NCBI GenBank assembly: GCA_036877525.1
Contig: JAZGTH010000098.1
Location: forward strand, 1,178,001 to 1,242,000
Source of the DNA: Chromobotia macracanthus
Lineage: Eukaryota > Chordata > Actinopteri > Cypriniformes > Botiidae
Direction: 5' to 3'
Length of the DNA stretch: 64,000 nt
A program made the position numbers and the translations under genes. Below, piece after piece: positions 52,801-63,864 of the stretch. The notes beneath the pieces are model-generated. The model was not told the DNA's origin. It did no database searches and was given only the letters and a program-made list of their open reading frames with translations. Position 1 is the first letter of the stretch. Each line of letters opens with the position of its first letter.

Positions 52801-55800
52801 GCTGTCAGTCACTGGACCAAGCATTGGACAGGTGGGTGGAACACCTCATTATAAACTTGTGTGTTTGTGAGGGAGAAAAACAACGTTGTAGAAGAGCGTG
52901 TTTGATTATTGACTTGGCTCATGAGACTCTTGCTCGACCTTGCATGGCTTACTTTGTAATTGTATAAGCATATTGAGCTGACATATTGAAAATGTAATAA
53001 CAATTACAAACTTTACAGTTATTAAGTTTATTGTAATAATTACGGGCAGAGGAGACATCTGATAAGTGTGCCTGCTGCCCAAAGAGGAAGTGGAATGAGG
53101 TCGCCATACACGTCAACCAGGAAGCCCCTGATGTCACCATGGCGACAGCTAATCTGGACGCCTGGATTCCATTACTATCACTGGCCGGCTCTGCTCAGAG
53201 AGGGAGATGGAAAATGAGAGTGGGCTGATCTCACCCATCTATTCTGTTATCTGTTGCCTGTGCAGTATTGTTATAAAAAGACCCTGTCAATAATGCAGTG
53301 CGACGACAATGAGAATAAAAAACAGGGGAGAGAAAGAAAGGGAATACGCGGAAATAAAAGACAGAAATGTGTGTGAGAGAGGGAGGGAAAGAAAAAGGGA
53401 AAGCATGCTACCTGCACAAACGTTATCTGGCTTTTAGCCCTTCAGAACAATGGCAGGAAACAAGTGCATAGAAATATTCTCCCCCCTCTGCGGGTGTTTG
53501 TGTGCCCGTTATCCGGGGTCTTGCCAAACCCCCCACTCAGTGCTGACATCACCACCAGAGAGGAATAACAGAGTTGGGGCAATAACAATTACTCCTGAAC
53601 TGCAGATGCTCTTTATGTCTCATTAACTCATGATATTTGTCATTTATTGATGTTGCCTGTAAGAGTTCTGTGCACATGAGCTCATTATCTCCTATAGAGT
53701 GAGCATCAAAATCGATTTAATACATGTCCCTGGTCTTGTTGTGCATGTTATTCATCAGTGCAAGAAAAACAATCTTTTTCCCAATCAGCTCAGCTCTTGT
53801 GGTTTTATAGGGCAGATGGCCACTGGTTGCCTGCTTCAGGATTTCAGTGGAAGCAGTACAACATCTGGTATTGTTGGCCTGTTGCATCATGAATATTCAT
53901 GAGTATTCGAACATTCTACTCATTTGACATGCTGTATTTTGCATACCGTGTGGCAGGAAAATATGTGTTTTCGGGAAGAATTCAAGACAACTTGGATAAT
54001 ACAGACAAATCCTAATGAATAAAATCGAATCCAGCTCTAAATCTTTTCTTTCATAAATATGGTTTGCACAGGAAGTGTCACATTTGTGAATCACGGGTTT
54101 TGCGTGCAGTTTTGTAAGCACACAAATTGATTGGGAGTTAAAGGTGTTGCTAAGGTTACTGTTAGAGGACTCACTATATCATATCCACTAATTTCAAAGA
54201 AACATTTTGCAGCATCTTTGTGTTTCTGTAATTCAGAAATAAATACGTCTACAGCTCTATTCAAACCACGTTGATGTCTAATATGAACTGCTCACAGATC
54301 AGCAAGCGAGGTAAATTGGATTTAGTAATTTATTTGCCTAGTAAATATGATTAATGCTCAGCATTATTAGCTTTGTCCTTCATAGCAAACTGAAGCATCA
54401 CTAAAAACCTCTTATCAAATGAATGTTTGTACTACAGAAATACTGTTGCCCTGAAAAATAATTTGGATGCTGATTATTGCATTAAACAACAAAATATCAC
54501 AGTAATGTAGTTATGTAGTTTATTGGCATTCATACATTTTAAAGTGACCCAAGTGTCCAAATGAATGGCCGGACGTTAGTATCTCAGGTCAGGTATCAGG
54601 TAGAAACAATCTGTCTCCATCCTTAACATAAGGACAGGTGGCAGGCGGCCCTGCTGTCCGTTACAGTCTGTTGGCACATTGGGGACTGTTCGGTGTTGGA
54701 ATGTAGGCCAGGCAGATCATGCAGCCCAACCTCACCACTGCACCCAGGGGAATAACAAGCAAAAATAACCCATTATCCCTCCTCCCCTTTTCTCTTTTCC
54801 ACAGCCCGCCGTTTTCCCAGAACAACAGGGACAACAATTACATGAACCTCAACTATGAATACAAAGGTGAGACTGACATGAACAAGTGAATATGGACGTC
54901 TGTCAGGGTTTTAATGGTCTCTGCTTCATTAATACAGACGATGTTTTGGCCGAATCTTTGTGACGGGAGCAAAGGGGCTTTCATTTGTGGCGTGGACTGT
55001 GGTTACTCTGTGTTATTACTGGGGAGTAAAACAGGGCTATAAAGATGCAGCCTATTTGATTGTGGTTTAGGCACAGTATTTTGTGATTAAAAGCTCTGTT
55101 CCAACACCTAGTGAGCTACCTTGGTGTCTGCTAGATAAGCAGCTGCCTTCTAAGGTAGCACCCTAACTGTACAAATTGTAGTGAGTCTTATGTTATACAT
55201 ACATTTAACAAACTGTACTCAAGTCGTATGTTATGAAATTTGAAATTCTCAAATAAATGCATGTTATGCATTGAAAAACAAGACAAGACAAGTTTTGCAG
55301 TGTGGTCACTTATTAGGCTGCCTACATAGCTACATGGGCAGCTCACTGTGTTTTGGAACAGAACTAGATTCTTATAGACGGAGCGTGCGAGGGAAAGAGA
55401 TTATTCTTTTTCTCTTTCATTCCTTTTCTTCTGCTGCTCTGACAGATTGAAAGTTACTGGAGTGGTTAAAGCAGGAGATTTTCTTTCATTCCTTTCCTGG
55501 TTAGTATTCTGGGTCTCCATCTCTGGCTCCCACCAGCTCTCATGCTCGCCCGCTTCTCCCAGTGTTGTTTTTCCTCTTGAGCGGCGATCAAATAGAGCAG
55601 GTCTGCCTGATAATGAGATAGTCATCTTCCCCAACAGACAGAGGCCAGTCACACGCACAAAAACACACTCACTAGTAGTTTTCATGTAAAGTCAGTCTAT
55701 TTATACTATTTATTTTCCTATCCAATACAATAAAGAGCTCTGTGATTATACACAGCTAGCAATTTTAGGTTTTGCTTCCCAAAAATGTCAAAAGTAACAA

Positions 55801-58800
55801 AAACATGAAAAATGTTATTTTGAAAGTTGTTCAAAATTTGTATACATTGTATTAACGTTATTGCTTGGTTATAATAACGTTATTCAAATGTTTTAATTCG
55901 GTACCCTTTTAAAATGTCCCACTAACTAAGATTTTGATATATACGTGTATCTTCTAACGTTAGGCCAGGAACCTTTTGGTACCTTTAAGATAACCTTTAG
56001 AGAACGTTAGCCAACGTTCTGAGAACCTTCCCTGTTAGCTGGGTAGACAGCCATGTGTGGCCATGTCAATCTAGTGCACTTAATGCAAAACCAAACCCAG
56101 ATGAGCACACACGTGTGTGTAAAACAGGCTGTTTTCCGGGTCTTGTGAGTACACTTTTCCTCTGCGTTTAAACAGAAAATTCGCCTTTTTTGCTTTATTT
56201 ATTCTTTTACTGTTATACTTGAAATGTGTAGATTTAATGCATTTTAATGCACTATTTCATGCATACTTATTTGTATACGTGATCCATACCAATTGTATAC
56301 TACAAATGCAGAATAAGTGTAGACAACTTGATCGTAATTGGAGCGCACTAGTTTTGTCTCTTTGAAAGGAAGTGCTTTCACATTTAAATGTGCACTTTTT
56401 CATTTCAAACACTGTGGTATCTTTGAGTATAATTATTTATTGTTTTTTATTTTAGATTATAAAGCTTAGCCTAATGCTTTTTATTAGGCTCATGTCTGGC
56501 ATGCAAGTAACCGGCTTGTGTCTCACTGCTCCCCCTGCAGGACGCCACGGGAAACACGGGACCTTCCCACGACAGTTCCACCTGTCGGGTCGCAGTAAAG
56601 ACTACGGTGACGGTAAGAAAAATGCGTATGAAATCTGGCTATTTATAACACAGTTGTGTGTGTGTGTGTCATGCATTATTCTGATTGAAATGATTTATGA
56701 ACTGTTAGTTGAGTTTCAACGTCAGTCATTGAATGTAAATCAGGTTGAATGATTAAGCAGGATTTGTGATGCTGGCATGCATCTGTAATTAATCTGCTGT
56801 CAGTCATTTAAGTGTTAGTTATGGCTAATATCAACCAACAAGGGATTCAGATGGCTCCAGACATGTTCATTTAAATAATACATGAAAGATTTAAAGTCAG
56901 TAGTGTGGCTCTAATTGGATTATTATCTTGGCTGTCTATAGGAATAAAGTAGTTTTAGCTCTTCTGTACACTTTTAATCATGGTTAATACGATCTTTCTT
57001 AAATGTGTCACAACAACGAATGTGAACAGTCTGCAGATTCTGTCTACGCCTGGTTAATGTATCCTATTTTAAACAATATTACAATTATAGGTTTTGTTCT
57101 TTCATAATAACACGATTATGTTTTCACAACATAATGCAACTCTGCAACAAAACTTTTATATGCAAAAAAACAGGCAGGCTCTCCTCAATTCTCAAAACGC
57201 CTAATTAACAAATTAATTCTTCGGTTAACATTTAGCAGATGCGTTTTTCTTTCCAAAGCAACGCACAGTCCAGTAATTGTAGTGAGAGTCCCTGTGGAGT
57301 GTGTTAGTATGGAGGGAAGTTCACAGTGGCACAGGATTGTGTAGGATTGTGTTTAGCTCCTACAGTACTTGGCTTCAAAGCTGTATTTGCATCCCAGATC
57401 CTTAAATTGTTTGGCTGAAAGCATTACAACACACACAAAAAAGCATGTCTTATCAAACACATTCTATGAAAGTGTTGTCATTTCCATTTTGGAAAGGTGA
57501 ACTTTATAGTAGTGTATTTCTATTACAAGTAACTTGTTAAAACACAAACGTTTTATATATATATATTAGATTGAGATAGATATAGTGACTACATGGACAT
57601 GGCAAACTTTTCGTGTCAATGCTTTTTTTGTAAAATTAATATTTGTTTAAATAAATAAAATTAAATTTAATAAATAACATTTTATGACTGCCTATACAGA
57701 CATTAATGCAAAAATGCACATGCTCTTCTTTTAAAACAAAACAAATAGCAGATTGTTGTGTTTAGTGCAGTTTATTAAATACTGTGGACACAAGTGGTAC
57801 TAGTTTCCCATAATGACTTATTATTATATCCTAATGCTGAAGAGACTCAGGTCTACATGACCATGAACTCGGCCTGCATGATTTGAGTTTCCCGTGTACA
57901 GAACTCAAAACCTAGTGTGTTAAAAACCTGGCATGTGTGTTATTTGTGTTTCCCCTGATGGGGCACGCTGACTGTTGCCAGACACTGTCCTGAGATCAGT
58001 TTCCTGTGTTGTGGAAAGGTTGATATTGGAATTTGGAGAGAAAGGAAACGAGGAGCGTGAGAGAGAGAATCAGAGAATGTATAGATACATATTTGGACAT
58101 GACTTGACATGTTGATTGCATGTGGTTTAAAGCATGAAGAGCTGATTTAATGCAGTAGTCACACCATGAGCTCACAGTTTCTGCTGAGAGATTTATTTCA
58201 AGATATCATGACTTTTGTAGACACTGTTGTGCTAAGTGAGCTGACGCTATTGGAGAGAAGGTAGAGGATGTCACAGTGCAATGTGTATATATATAGTGTG
58301 TGTATATAAATGTACATACAGAGAGAATCTGAATAATATGTTTATTAGTTTGCACAGTCATGAAAAAACTGGAAATATCAGAGAAATTAATACCAGTAAT
58401 TTGAAGAAAATCTCTAAAAATATCAGCTTTTTGAGTACAACCTCTTCCAAAGACTTTTTAAATCTGTATCCAATAAGTATTCAATTAATGCAAAACCCAT
58501 GGAGAAGTCATAGAAGTTCATTGGTTAAAAGTTTTTATATTTTGTGTGTTACCTGTGTTAGATACGTCTAATATATGCATGTAACGTTTGTGTGTATATA
58601 CAGGTCGAAGAACTTTCCCTCGAAGTTTCATGCCCCAGGAGAACCTGTTTCAGCTGGTCCCATCCAGCCGTACACGCAGCTATAATGGAGAAAGCACTTT
58701 GCTCTATGGTGGAGATTTGCCTTCTGTCAACTGGACTGACAAAAGCAGCCAACGCAGTGCTCCCAAATGTAAGAGTACTGTACATTGACGCACAGGCAGA

Positions 58801-61800
58801 TATTATTGTCATCTACCGGCTAATCAGTTCCATTATCCTTGGTCGAGTCCAGATGCCTGAATTTAAGAATTGCTGAATTCTCGTCTCTGCTGTCTGTCTG
58901 TGGTTTTCACCTTCATATCCAACATGCTATTACGCAAATCACTATATACCCTAAAGTACCAGTCAAGACACAAGATCGGCAAGCTTGATGTTATTATAGG
59001 AAGACTAAGCTAATTATGTGATGATGTCAACAAGGTTCTTCTGCACTGATTAACATGATCGTAAAAGCTGACAGTCGCCGATGTGTCTGTCATAGAATTA
59101 AAGGCAAATGAGTTTGAGAGACGTGTAAATTTTGTAGTGGTGACTTCTCAGACTGGAATCTAGATAACTGCAACCAGACCTAGTTCGTCTTTTCGTGTAA
59201 TTAAACCCATGCAGTTAAGGATATAGAATAACAAAAATATTATATTACATTTACATTAGGCATTTAGCAGATGGTTTTATCCAGAGTGACTTACATGGTG
59301 AGGAAAACAATGAAGTATAAAATAACAAGCATACAACCTCTAAACCCCCTAGTTCTAAAAATGTGGCTCATGTCTGGAGAGCCATAAAATGGGGAGGACT
59401 TGGCTTAAAAGAAGACATTGTATTAAAACAATAGCTAAGCAACCACAAGAATTAGTTTCAGTTTGACACAATCTTGATTTAAAGATTTAATATTCAGGTG
59501 CATAATTTACAGTTTGGAAAGAAGGGCAATATTATGTTTAAAGAGACTCATATTTAAAGAGCTGTGGCTGCCAATAGCTTACACTCCGCCTCTGTCCATC
59601 TTAATTTAAACAGAGAAAATTAGCAAACAAATCAGGAGGTGTAAATCCCTCTAACAGCCTGTTGTAAATACAGCTGTGGTTTGACTGTGGCTTGTGTTTT
59701 CTCATCTATAGCCCCAAGGGCTCCTGTGAACTGGCGTCAGGGGAAGCTGCTCGGCCGAGGAGCCTTCGGCGAGGTCTACCTCTGCTACGATGTTGACACA
59801 GGGCGCGAGCTGGCGGCCAAGCAGGTGCCCTTTGACCCAGACTGTCAGGAAACCAGCAAAGTAAGCTAGCCTGAGGAAGTGTTTTTTAAAAAAGTTATTT
59901 TGTGTTTTTATATTGTGGTGACATCGCTGACGTTAAATTCAGTAACAGGGCAATTGTTTTATGTGCATTGTTAAAAAATATCGTTTAAACTTTTTATTTA
60001 TTTATCTCAATTTATCTCAATACATTTTGTCTTACTTTTAATACTTTTAACAGCTGGGAAAAAATGTTTCAGCTAAATTATGTAGCAGTAATGTGTGTAT
60101 TTTAATGCCAAAAGGATCTTTCAAAATTACAGGAAATAATAGTATTTACTATTCAAAGTTACATTTTAAAAGTGTTTCAAAACATGTATGTGTTATAGTA
60201 GTATTATATATTGAAAATAGACGTTTCTGTCTGAAAGCGAGTGATGGCATCTACCACTGCAGTTGTAGAATGACACATTTATGCACTGGAAGATTTTTCT
60301 CACTTTCTGCTCACATTTCTCTCCGTCTTGCTGCAGGAAGTGAATGCACTGGAGTGTGAGATTCAGCTCTTGAAGAACCTGCGTCACGAGCGCATCGTTC
60401 AGTATTATGGCTGCTTGCGTGATCCAGTGCGGAGAAAGCTTTCCATCTTTGTTGAATTCATGCCAGGGGTGTGTATACACACAGAGCATGTGTTTGCTGT
60501 ATGTGTGTGCTGTTCATTGGAGTGATTGTGAGATGTTTACTTTAAGAATGACTCATTCACATTATTTTTGGTCCTTGAATGTCAATTATTGTTTCCTTAT
60601 GTTCAGTATTGTATTTGTGCAAATTAAAGCAGACTTCATCTGTGCCATGGTATGAATAAGAAAACACACTTCGCACACTTTCAGCAGTTTAAACAGTCGA
60701 TTTAGGTGCCTGTATCGCAGTCCCAGTAATGCATGCCAGATCGCAATAGTATCGCAAAAGTCTATTGCAACTGCATTTTTGGGCGTGGTTGTGCTGTTAC
60801 CCAATTTGGACAATTCCTTTAACAAATCGGGTGTTAAAACAGACAATGCAGTGCAAACAAACACTCCTATTAGCAGACGCAATTTGTTCTTAGTGACTCC
60901 CCATTTGTGTTTCCAGAAAATGACATTGTTAAACATAAAATGAATCTGCACTTTCCGAGGAATGACAAACCCACCCCAAAATGTCACTGGACCTCACACA
61001 TTGCTCATTATTCTTTTTCAGCATGACCGCATGGTTTTATGGGTTAATTTTCCCTGCAAAATGAGACTTAACGAGCATCAGACGTGGTCTGTGCCTTCCA
61101 TCAGTTTGATTTTAATATGTACAGACTCTCAGTGTCTTAGTCGCATAATGTTTTGGAAAAGGGGAATGTAATGTTTTACTGCTGCTTCTGGCAGAAGCAT
61201 GCATTGCTGCTTAGCGCCAAAGCCACCAGCCCCTGTGTCCCACTGCTGCATCCTGATAAGAGTCAGAGAACAGGAGATTGGATTGAGTGAATAATGTATC
61301 GATATAATGTATTGCATAATGATGCACACACAGGAATTACAAGGTTGTTAGAACCTGTAAGAGTGTAATACAGTAGGGTTATGTACTGTATGTGGTACAC
61401 TGTTATACTATATACATTGCTTAGTTTTAACTTAATACTTCATAATAATACCAGTGTAACACTTTCTGAAGGAAGCCATGCAATTTATCATTACTAGGAA
61501 GGTATTAAGGTTTCTCTTATTGTAGTGCCGCATGTGTTTTGCTCTGTAGTCCTTGAGGAGACATTGTTTCCACTGTGAGGGGTGTAAACAGGAAAGCTGA
61601 GGAAATATGAACTTTGTTTGGGCTAGTGTTTCAAAGAAACAGACATACGCGAGGAGCGTTTGGCACTCTGAGCTGTTTTTCCAGAAAGTTATAAAGTTAC
61701 GTGTTCTGAGAAACGATACACATGCAGTTCCAGTTTTATAAACATCAGAGCGGGCTTTCCTGAGAGCAGCTTAATGGCAGCTGTTACCAGTTGCTCTCTC

Positions 61801-63864
61801 ATTTACATATAATGCTGTGGAAAAGTATTTGTCATCTTCTGGATTTCCTGACGCTCCTAAGCATTATTATGTAAGATAACAATTATGTCCAGAATAAATG
61901 TAACAGTATTAGTGTAGAAAAAATAGCGTATATACATATATACAGGCTTACACAATGTACTATAGCGTAAATGATAAAATGCATATGGTTTTAGCTTATG
62001 GAGAATAAGATACATGCGTACACTTTGTATTGTACAGCTAAATACATTGCCGTATACCATTTAGATTCAAGTAAGGCTGATGCTTTGCAGTACCCTGCAG
62101 TATGATGCAATACCGTATGATACAGTACAGTATGATACAGTAAGTGTGTCTGTGTGCACAGGGCTCTATAAAAGACCAGCTAAAGGCCTACGGGGCATTA
62201 ACCGAAAATGTGACCCGCAGATACACCAGGCAGATCCTGCAAGGCGTCCACTATCTGCACAGCAACATGATCGTACACAGAGACATCAAAGGTAAGTCTC
62301 ACTAAGTGTACACCACAGGTCCTGAAGTCCTGAGCTGAGGCCAGTGTTGGGTGCTATACAGTGTAAATCTGAAGCAGAGTGAAACCTGAATGTTAGATAG
62401 TGTAGTCATATAGGATTCATGATTACACCACCTAAAATGCACTTCTTGTTAAACTTTAGGTGAAATAACTTGGATAACTTTGTTTTTTGGCTCTGATCCA
62501 TGTTAGATGACAGTACTTCCTTTAGGAATTGCCAAAAATAGCAAGGGGGAATATTTTTGCATTCCTCTTGACCACAGGGCAAAACTCTCCCCAGTCTTGT
62601 AAGTACTAGCAGTGGAAATTACCAACCGATGTCTCTGGCATATATTATCATAAGCACTGGTATTAAACACACCTTTGAAATCCAGTTTCCTTTAAAAAAG
62701 GCTATTTATGCATTTCTTCTAGTAGACAGACAGAGATAATGAATCTGTCTAAACTATATGAAGAACAGCACAAGTACTACTGTATACTTGCCAAAACAAA
62801 CCTTGCTTAACTTACATACAGTGGCCCCAGAAGGTATTAGAATGCCTAATCCACACTTAAAAATGTATTAATGTAATTTCCGGAAATAGCAATATGTAAT
62901 TTTATCATAAATAGCATTTATTTTAGGAAAAGCTAGCAGAAGCACGTTTTCCCCAAAATTTTTCCAAAAAGAAGTTTGTTAGGTTAAAAAAAAAGAGTGT
63001 ATTGGGACAATTTGTAGTTTTCAAGATGTGACATTCTACTAAGTTGTGTGTTTTCAGAATATGTCCGTTCATCTGTGTCCATTCAACTGATCCACTAAAA
63101 TCACCTTGCATAAACATCTTAGAAATATGTATTTTGTTCTGAGATAAACTCTAGAATTATTTGTAAGTAAAATGCTTTATATCATTGTGTTTTGTTATCT
63201 AATGCAATGAAATTGATATGTTTTAAGTAAGGCCTAAGTGCCCCTTTTTGGAGCCACTGTATGTGTGAGCATACTGTCATTCCCATAGCTATTCCAAAGA
63301 TCCTCTATTGGAAATATCCACAAAGACTGTGATGGGCAAAGGAAGTAGTCTTTCTCCTTCCTCTTGCTTACCTTCTATCTTCTTACTGTTACTGGTCTTA
63401 CTGTTCCGTTCACAGTATATTGAGACTACCAGGGTGTGGAAATATTGCGGCTGGCTGGAATTAGTCACTACTCAAACAACCACAAATCTCACAGGCAACA
63501 CAGCCATGTGAGGCCACTGCCAACGGAAAATCATTACTAGAAGCGTGGGAAGACAGAGTGTGTGTCAGACTTCAAACCCAACAGCCATAGGCAGCTTATA
63601 ATTTTCTGTAGTTGTCATCTTGATCAGACATAAGAACATACGTGCATGTCTGGTTGATGTAATTAGATCTACATGTTTCCTCACAGGCGCTAACATTCTG
63701 CGGGACTCCTCTGGAAATGTTAAGCTGGGAGATTTTGGAGCTAGCAAGCGCATTCAGACAATTTGTATGTCGGGGACGGGAATCAAATCTGTCACTGGCA
63801 CCCCCTACTGGATGAGCCCGGAAGTCATTAATGGAGAGGGATATGGACGCAAAGCAGATATCTG
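32250..63864 (+). CDS. MAP3K2/MAP3K3-family kinase (MEKK2/3-like), 3' end outside window
   Basis: A MAP kinase kinase kinase of the MEKK2/3 type; in the known family the PB1 domain binds MEK5, and the kinase feeds the ERK5, JNK and p38 pathways. Coding exons: 32250-32253, (33664-33708 optional), 42907-43022, 45133-45170, 48192-48291, 48909-49016, 49408-49522, 52101-52234, 52758-52831, 54805-54866, 56541-56612, 58604-58768, 59712-59860, 60337-60468, 62162-62291, 63687-63864; all phases join. Without the optional exon this is 525 codons plus two bases of W526. PB1 is about residues 41-122 and the kinase starts near 337. The catalytic set is present: G344xGxxG, K366, HRD 462-464, N469, DFG 482-484. 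About 90-100 residues are missing beyond the window. The linker is closer to MAP3K3, but PRAPVNW is closer to MAP3K2, so a third fish paralogue (possibly map3k22) is likely. Confidence 0.93.
32259..32341 (+). repeat. (CT)n microsatellite next to a splice donor
   Basis: About 41 uninterrupted CT units starting 5 nt after the GT of the MAP3K start-exon donor. The length is likely variable between individuals and could bind polypyrimidine-tract proteins. Confidence 0.95.
32839..33136. repeat. CCCAGCTAAC-family MITE
   Basis: Starts TCCCAGCTAACAATGTTAGG; the right end is partly lost (ACGTTACCCAACGTTCAGTT). MAP3K intron 2, between the start exon and the optional exon. Confidence 0.75.
33664..33708 (+). 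other. MAP3K optional 45-nt exon
   Basis: Acceptor GTATAG and donor CACAAG|GTTTGT bound 45 nt with no stop in the working frame. It adds DGGLQNGPGQHKNSQ (15 residues) right after the initiator methionine. The length is a multiple of three and both flanking exons share the same phase, so it can be included or skipped without changing the frame. Skipping restores the N-terminus typical of MEKK2/3, so this is probably a cassette exon; expression is not shown. Confidence 0.6.
34212..34321 (+). repeat. Direct repeat, ~38-bp unit
   Basis: GTAATGAGAATCACCAATGT with AAAGAGAATTAC is repeated after a ~34-bp spacer as GTAATGAGAATCACCAATGC with AAAGAGAATTAC. Confidence 0.8.
34721..34777. repeat. (CA)n microsatellite
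   Basis: About 28 CA units at the left boundary of the dispersed repeat at 34778-35070. Confidence 0.95.
34778..35070 (+). repeat. CA-flanked dispersed fish repeat
   Basis: GTGGTTTACAAGGACTCTCC, CATAGACGTAATAATTTTTA, CCTAAACCTAACCCTCACAG and GTGTCCTCGTAAAGC, closing on another CACACA run. This order matches a repeat familiar from cyprinids; a shorter relative follows the CA tract at 43786. Confidence 0.65.
35956..36072 (+). repeat. GGGAGGGAGGTT 12-bp minisatellite
   Basis: About ten 12-bp units. The first ones read GGGAGGGAGGTT and the last four GGGAGAGAGGTT. Runs of GGG make it G-quadruplex prone. Confidence 0.95.
36204..37442 (+). repeat. GAGAG-GCTGA minisatellite, ~1.24 kb
   Basis: Tandem units (GA)nGGCTGA. 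Unit length is mostly 14 bp at the left with many one-base errors, grows to about 20-24 bp in the middle with very regular copies, and shrinks to about 16-18 bp at the right end. The block is almost pure purine on this strand apart from the CT of each unit. Confidence 0.95.
38346..38474. repeat. CCCAGCTAAC-family MITE, internally deleted
   Basis: Only about 130 bp, with both ends kept (CCCAGCTTACAAATTTGAGT and CCTTGTTAGCTGGG) and most of the centre removed. Confidence 0.75.
41455..41741. repeat. CCCAGCTAAC-family MITE, well preserved ends
   Basis: CCCAGCTAACGGGGAATGTT at the left and AAATTGTTAGCTGGG at the right give clear terminal inverted repeats. MAP3K intron 3. Confidence 0.85.
42655..42785 (+). 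repeat. Dispersed repeat pair, copy 2
   Basis: CATTCAGTCCGAATGCAATG, ATAGGATGCACTAC and GGAGGCGTGGCTT mirror the block at 27117-27245. It ends about 120 bp before the exon at 42907. Confidence 0.65.
42907..49016 (+). other. MAP3K exons encoding N-terminus and PB1 domain
   Basis: Exons 42907-43022, 45133-45170, 48192-48291 and 48909-49016. They encode DDEEALNSIMKDLAAL, a basic stretch (NNSNKPKSRTQAYRQ), and the PB1 fold from DLRVKLEHEREKR through IIPFQRPLKIKDLLQ and FGQQMDLYF to the CQEDLDRAVQAL helix and LLRVIL strand. MEKK2/3 PB1 domains pair with the MEK5 PB1 domain. The introns carry a CA repeat (43786-43844) and otherwise unassigned AT-rich DNA. Confidence 0.9.
43786..44062. repeat. (CA)n with adjoining dispersed repeat fragment
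   Basis: About 29 CA units (43786-43844), then CCATAGACTTCTATTGTTTT and CTTACAGAAAACGTTCTGCA, a diverged relative of the element at 34778. Confidence 0.7.
49025..49125 (+). repeat. 42-bp tandem repeat beside a splice donor
   Basis: AAGCCAAAACAAAGAAAAGC... repeats at 49025, 49067 and partly 49109. It begins 8 nt after the donor of the last PB1 exon. Sense reading through the donor meets a stop in the second unit. Confidence 0.85.
49523..52100 (+). other. MAP3K intron between linker exons
   Basis: 2.6 kb without an exon. Contains the dispersed repeat at 50640-50868; the rest is unassigned AT-rich DNA. Confidence 0.6.
50640..50868. repeat. Dispersed repeat (copy 3)
   Basis: Shares TTTGAGCTGTCAGGTC and AAACAGAGATGGTGATAGAG in the same order and spacing class as the element at 6771-7050. 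Confidence 0.55.
52304..52586. repeat. Fold-back element with 54-bp arms
   Basis: Arms at 52304-52357 and 52533-52586 are reverse complements with a single mismatch (CGATAAC versus CGTTAAC), separated by 175 bp. No transposase is present; it is probably a small fold-back MITE in the intron after the exon at 52101. Confidence 0.85.
52832..54804 (+). other. MAP3K linker intron
   Basis: About 2 kb without an exon. The GC-richer stretch at 53040-53230 stands out but shows no splice-bounded open frame. Confidence 0.55.
54867..56540 (+). other. MAP3K linker intron
   Basis: 1.7 kb holding the MITE at 55752; nothing else assigned. Confidence 0.55.
55752..56043. repeat. CCCAGCTAAC-family MITE
   Basis: CAGCTAGCAATTTTAGGTTT at the left; GAGAACGTTAGCCAACGTTC and CCCTGTTAGCTGGG at the right. 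MAP3K linker intron. Confidence 0.8.
56613..58603 (+). other. MAP3K linker intron
   Basis: 2 kb of AT-rich intron with a SINE 3' fragment at 57225-57275 and AT microsatellite-like runs near 57550. Confidence 0.55.
57225..57275 (-). repeat. SINE 3'-domain remnant
   Basis: CATTTAGCAGATGCGTTTTT and TTTCCAAAGCAACGCACAG, the reverse complement of the fish SINE 3' core. Confidence 0.6.
59245..59325 (-). repeat. SINE 3'-domain remnant
   Basis: GCATTTAGCAGATGGTTTTA, GTGACTTACATGGTGAGGAA; inverted partner of 18818-18892, alignable over about 75 bp. Confidence 0.75.
60469..62161 (+). other. MAP3K kinase-domain intron
   Basis: 1.7 kb, no exon. It ends with a small tandem ATGATACAGTA repeat at 62098-62141, directly before the acceptor at 62161. 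Confidence 0.6.
62292..63686 (+). other. MAP3K kinase-domain intron
   Basis: 1.4 kb, AT-rich, no supported exon and no repeat that I can assign. Confidence 0.55.

Larger units (their letters stand above)
49408..58768 (+). other. MAP3K exons encoding the regulatory linker
   Basis: Exons 49408-49522, 52101-52234, 52758-52831, 54805-54866, 56541-56612 and 58604-58768 (residues 123-330). Conserved motifs are SPPPGSVPEEQQQIARQGSY, SEGEFIPETLDS, SSSCQSLDQ, KDYGDGRRTFPR and NLFQLVPSSR. Arg- and Ser-rich sites such as RQGSY are typical phosphorylation and 14-3-3 regions in this family. The RAQSFPDN segment found in both human paralogues is absent, replaced by FSQNNRDNNYMNLNYEYK. Confidence 0.88.
59712..63864 (+). 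other. MAP3K kinase-domain exons (incomplete)
   Basis: Exons 59712-59860, 60337-60468, 62162-62291 and 63687-63864. The glycine loop is GRGAFGEV where human MEKK2/3 have GQGAFGRV. The lysine is in ELAAKQV, the alpha-C glutamate is probably E387 in ECEIQLLKNL, the catalytic loop is HRDIKGAN, and the activation segment runs from DFGASK to SPE with CMSGTGIKSVTGTPYW, where the activating serine of MEKK2/3 lies. The last exon ends in KADIW split by the donor TG|GTAAGA; the C-lobe lies past the window. Confidence 0.93.

Noticed and set aside
53040..53230. GC-richer intronic block considered as an exon
   Set aside because: No frame is open across it with matching splice phases, and the MAP3K family has no extra segment at this place.
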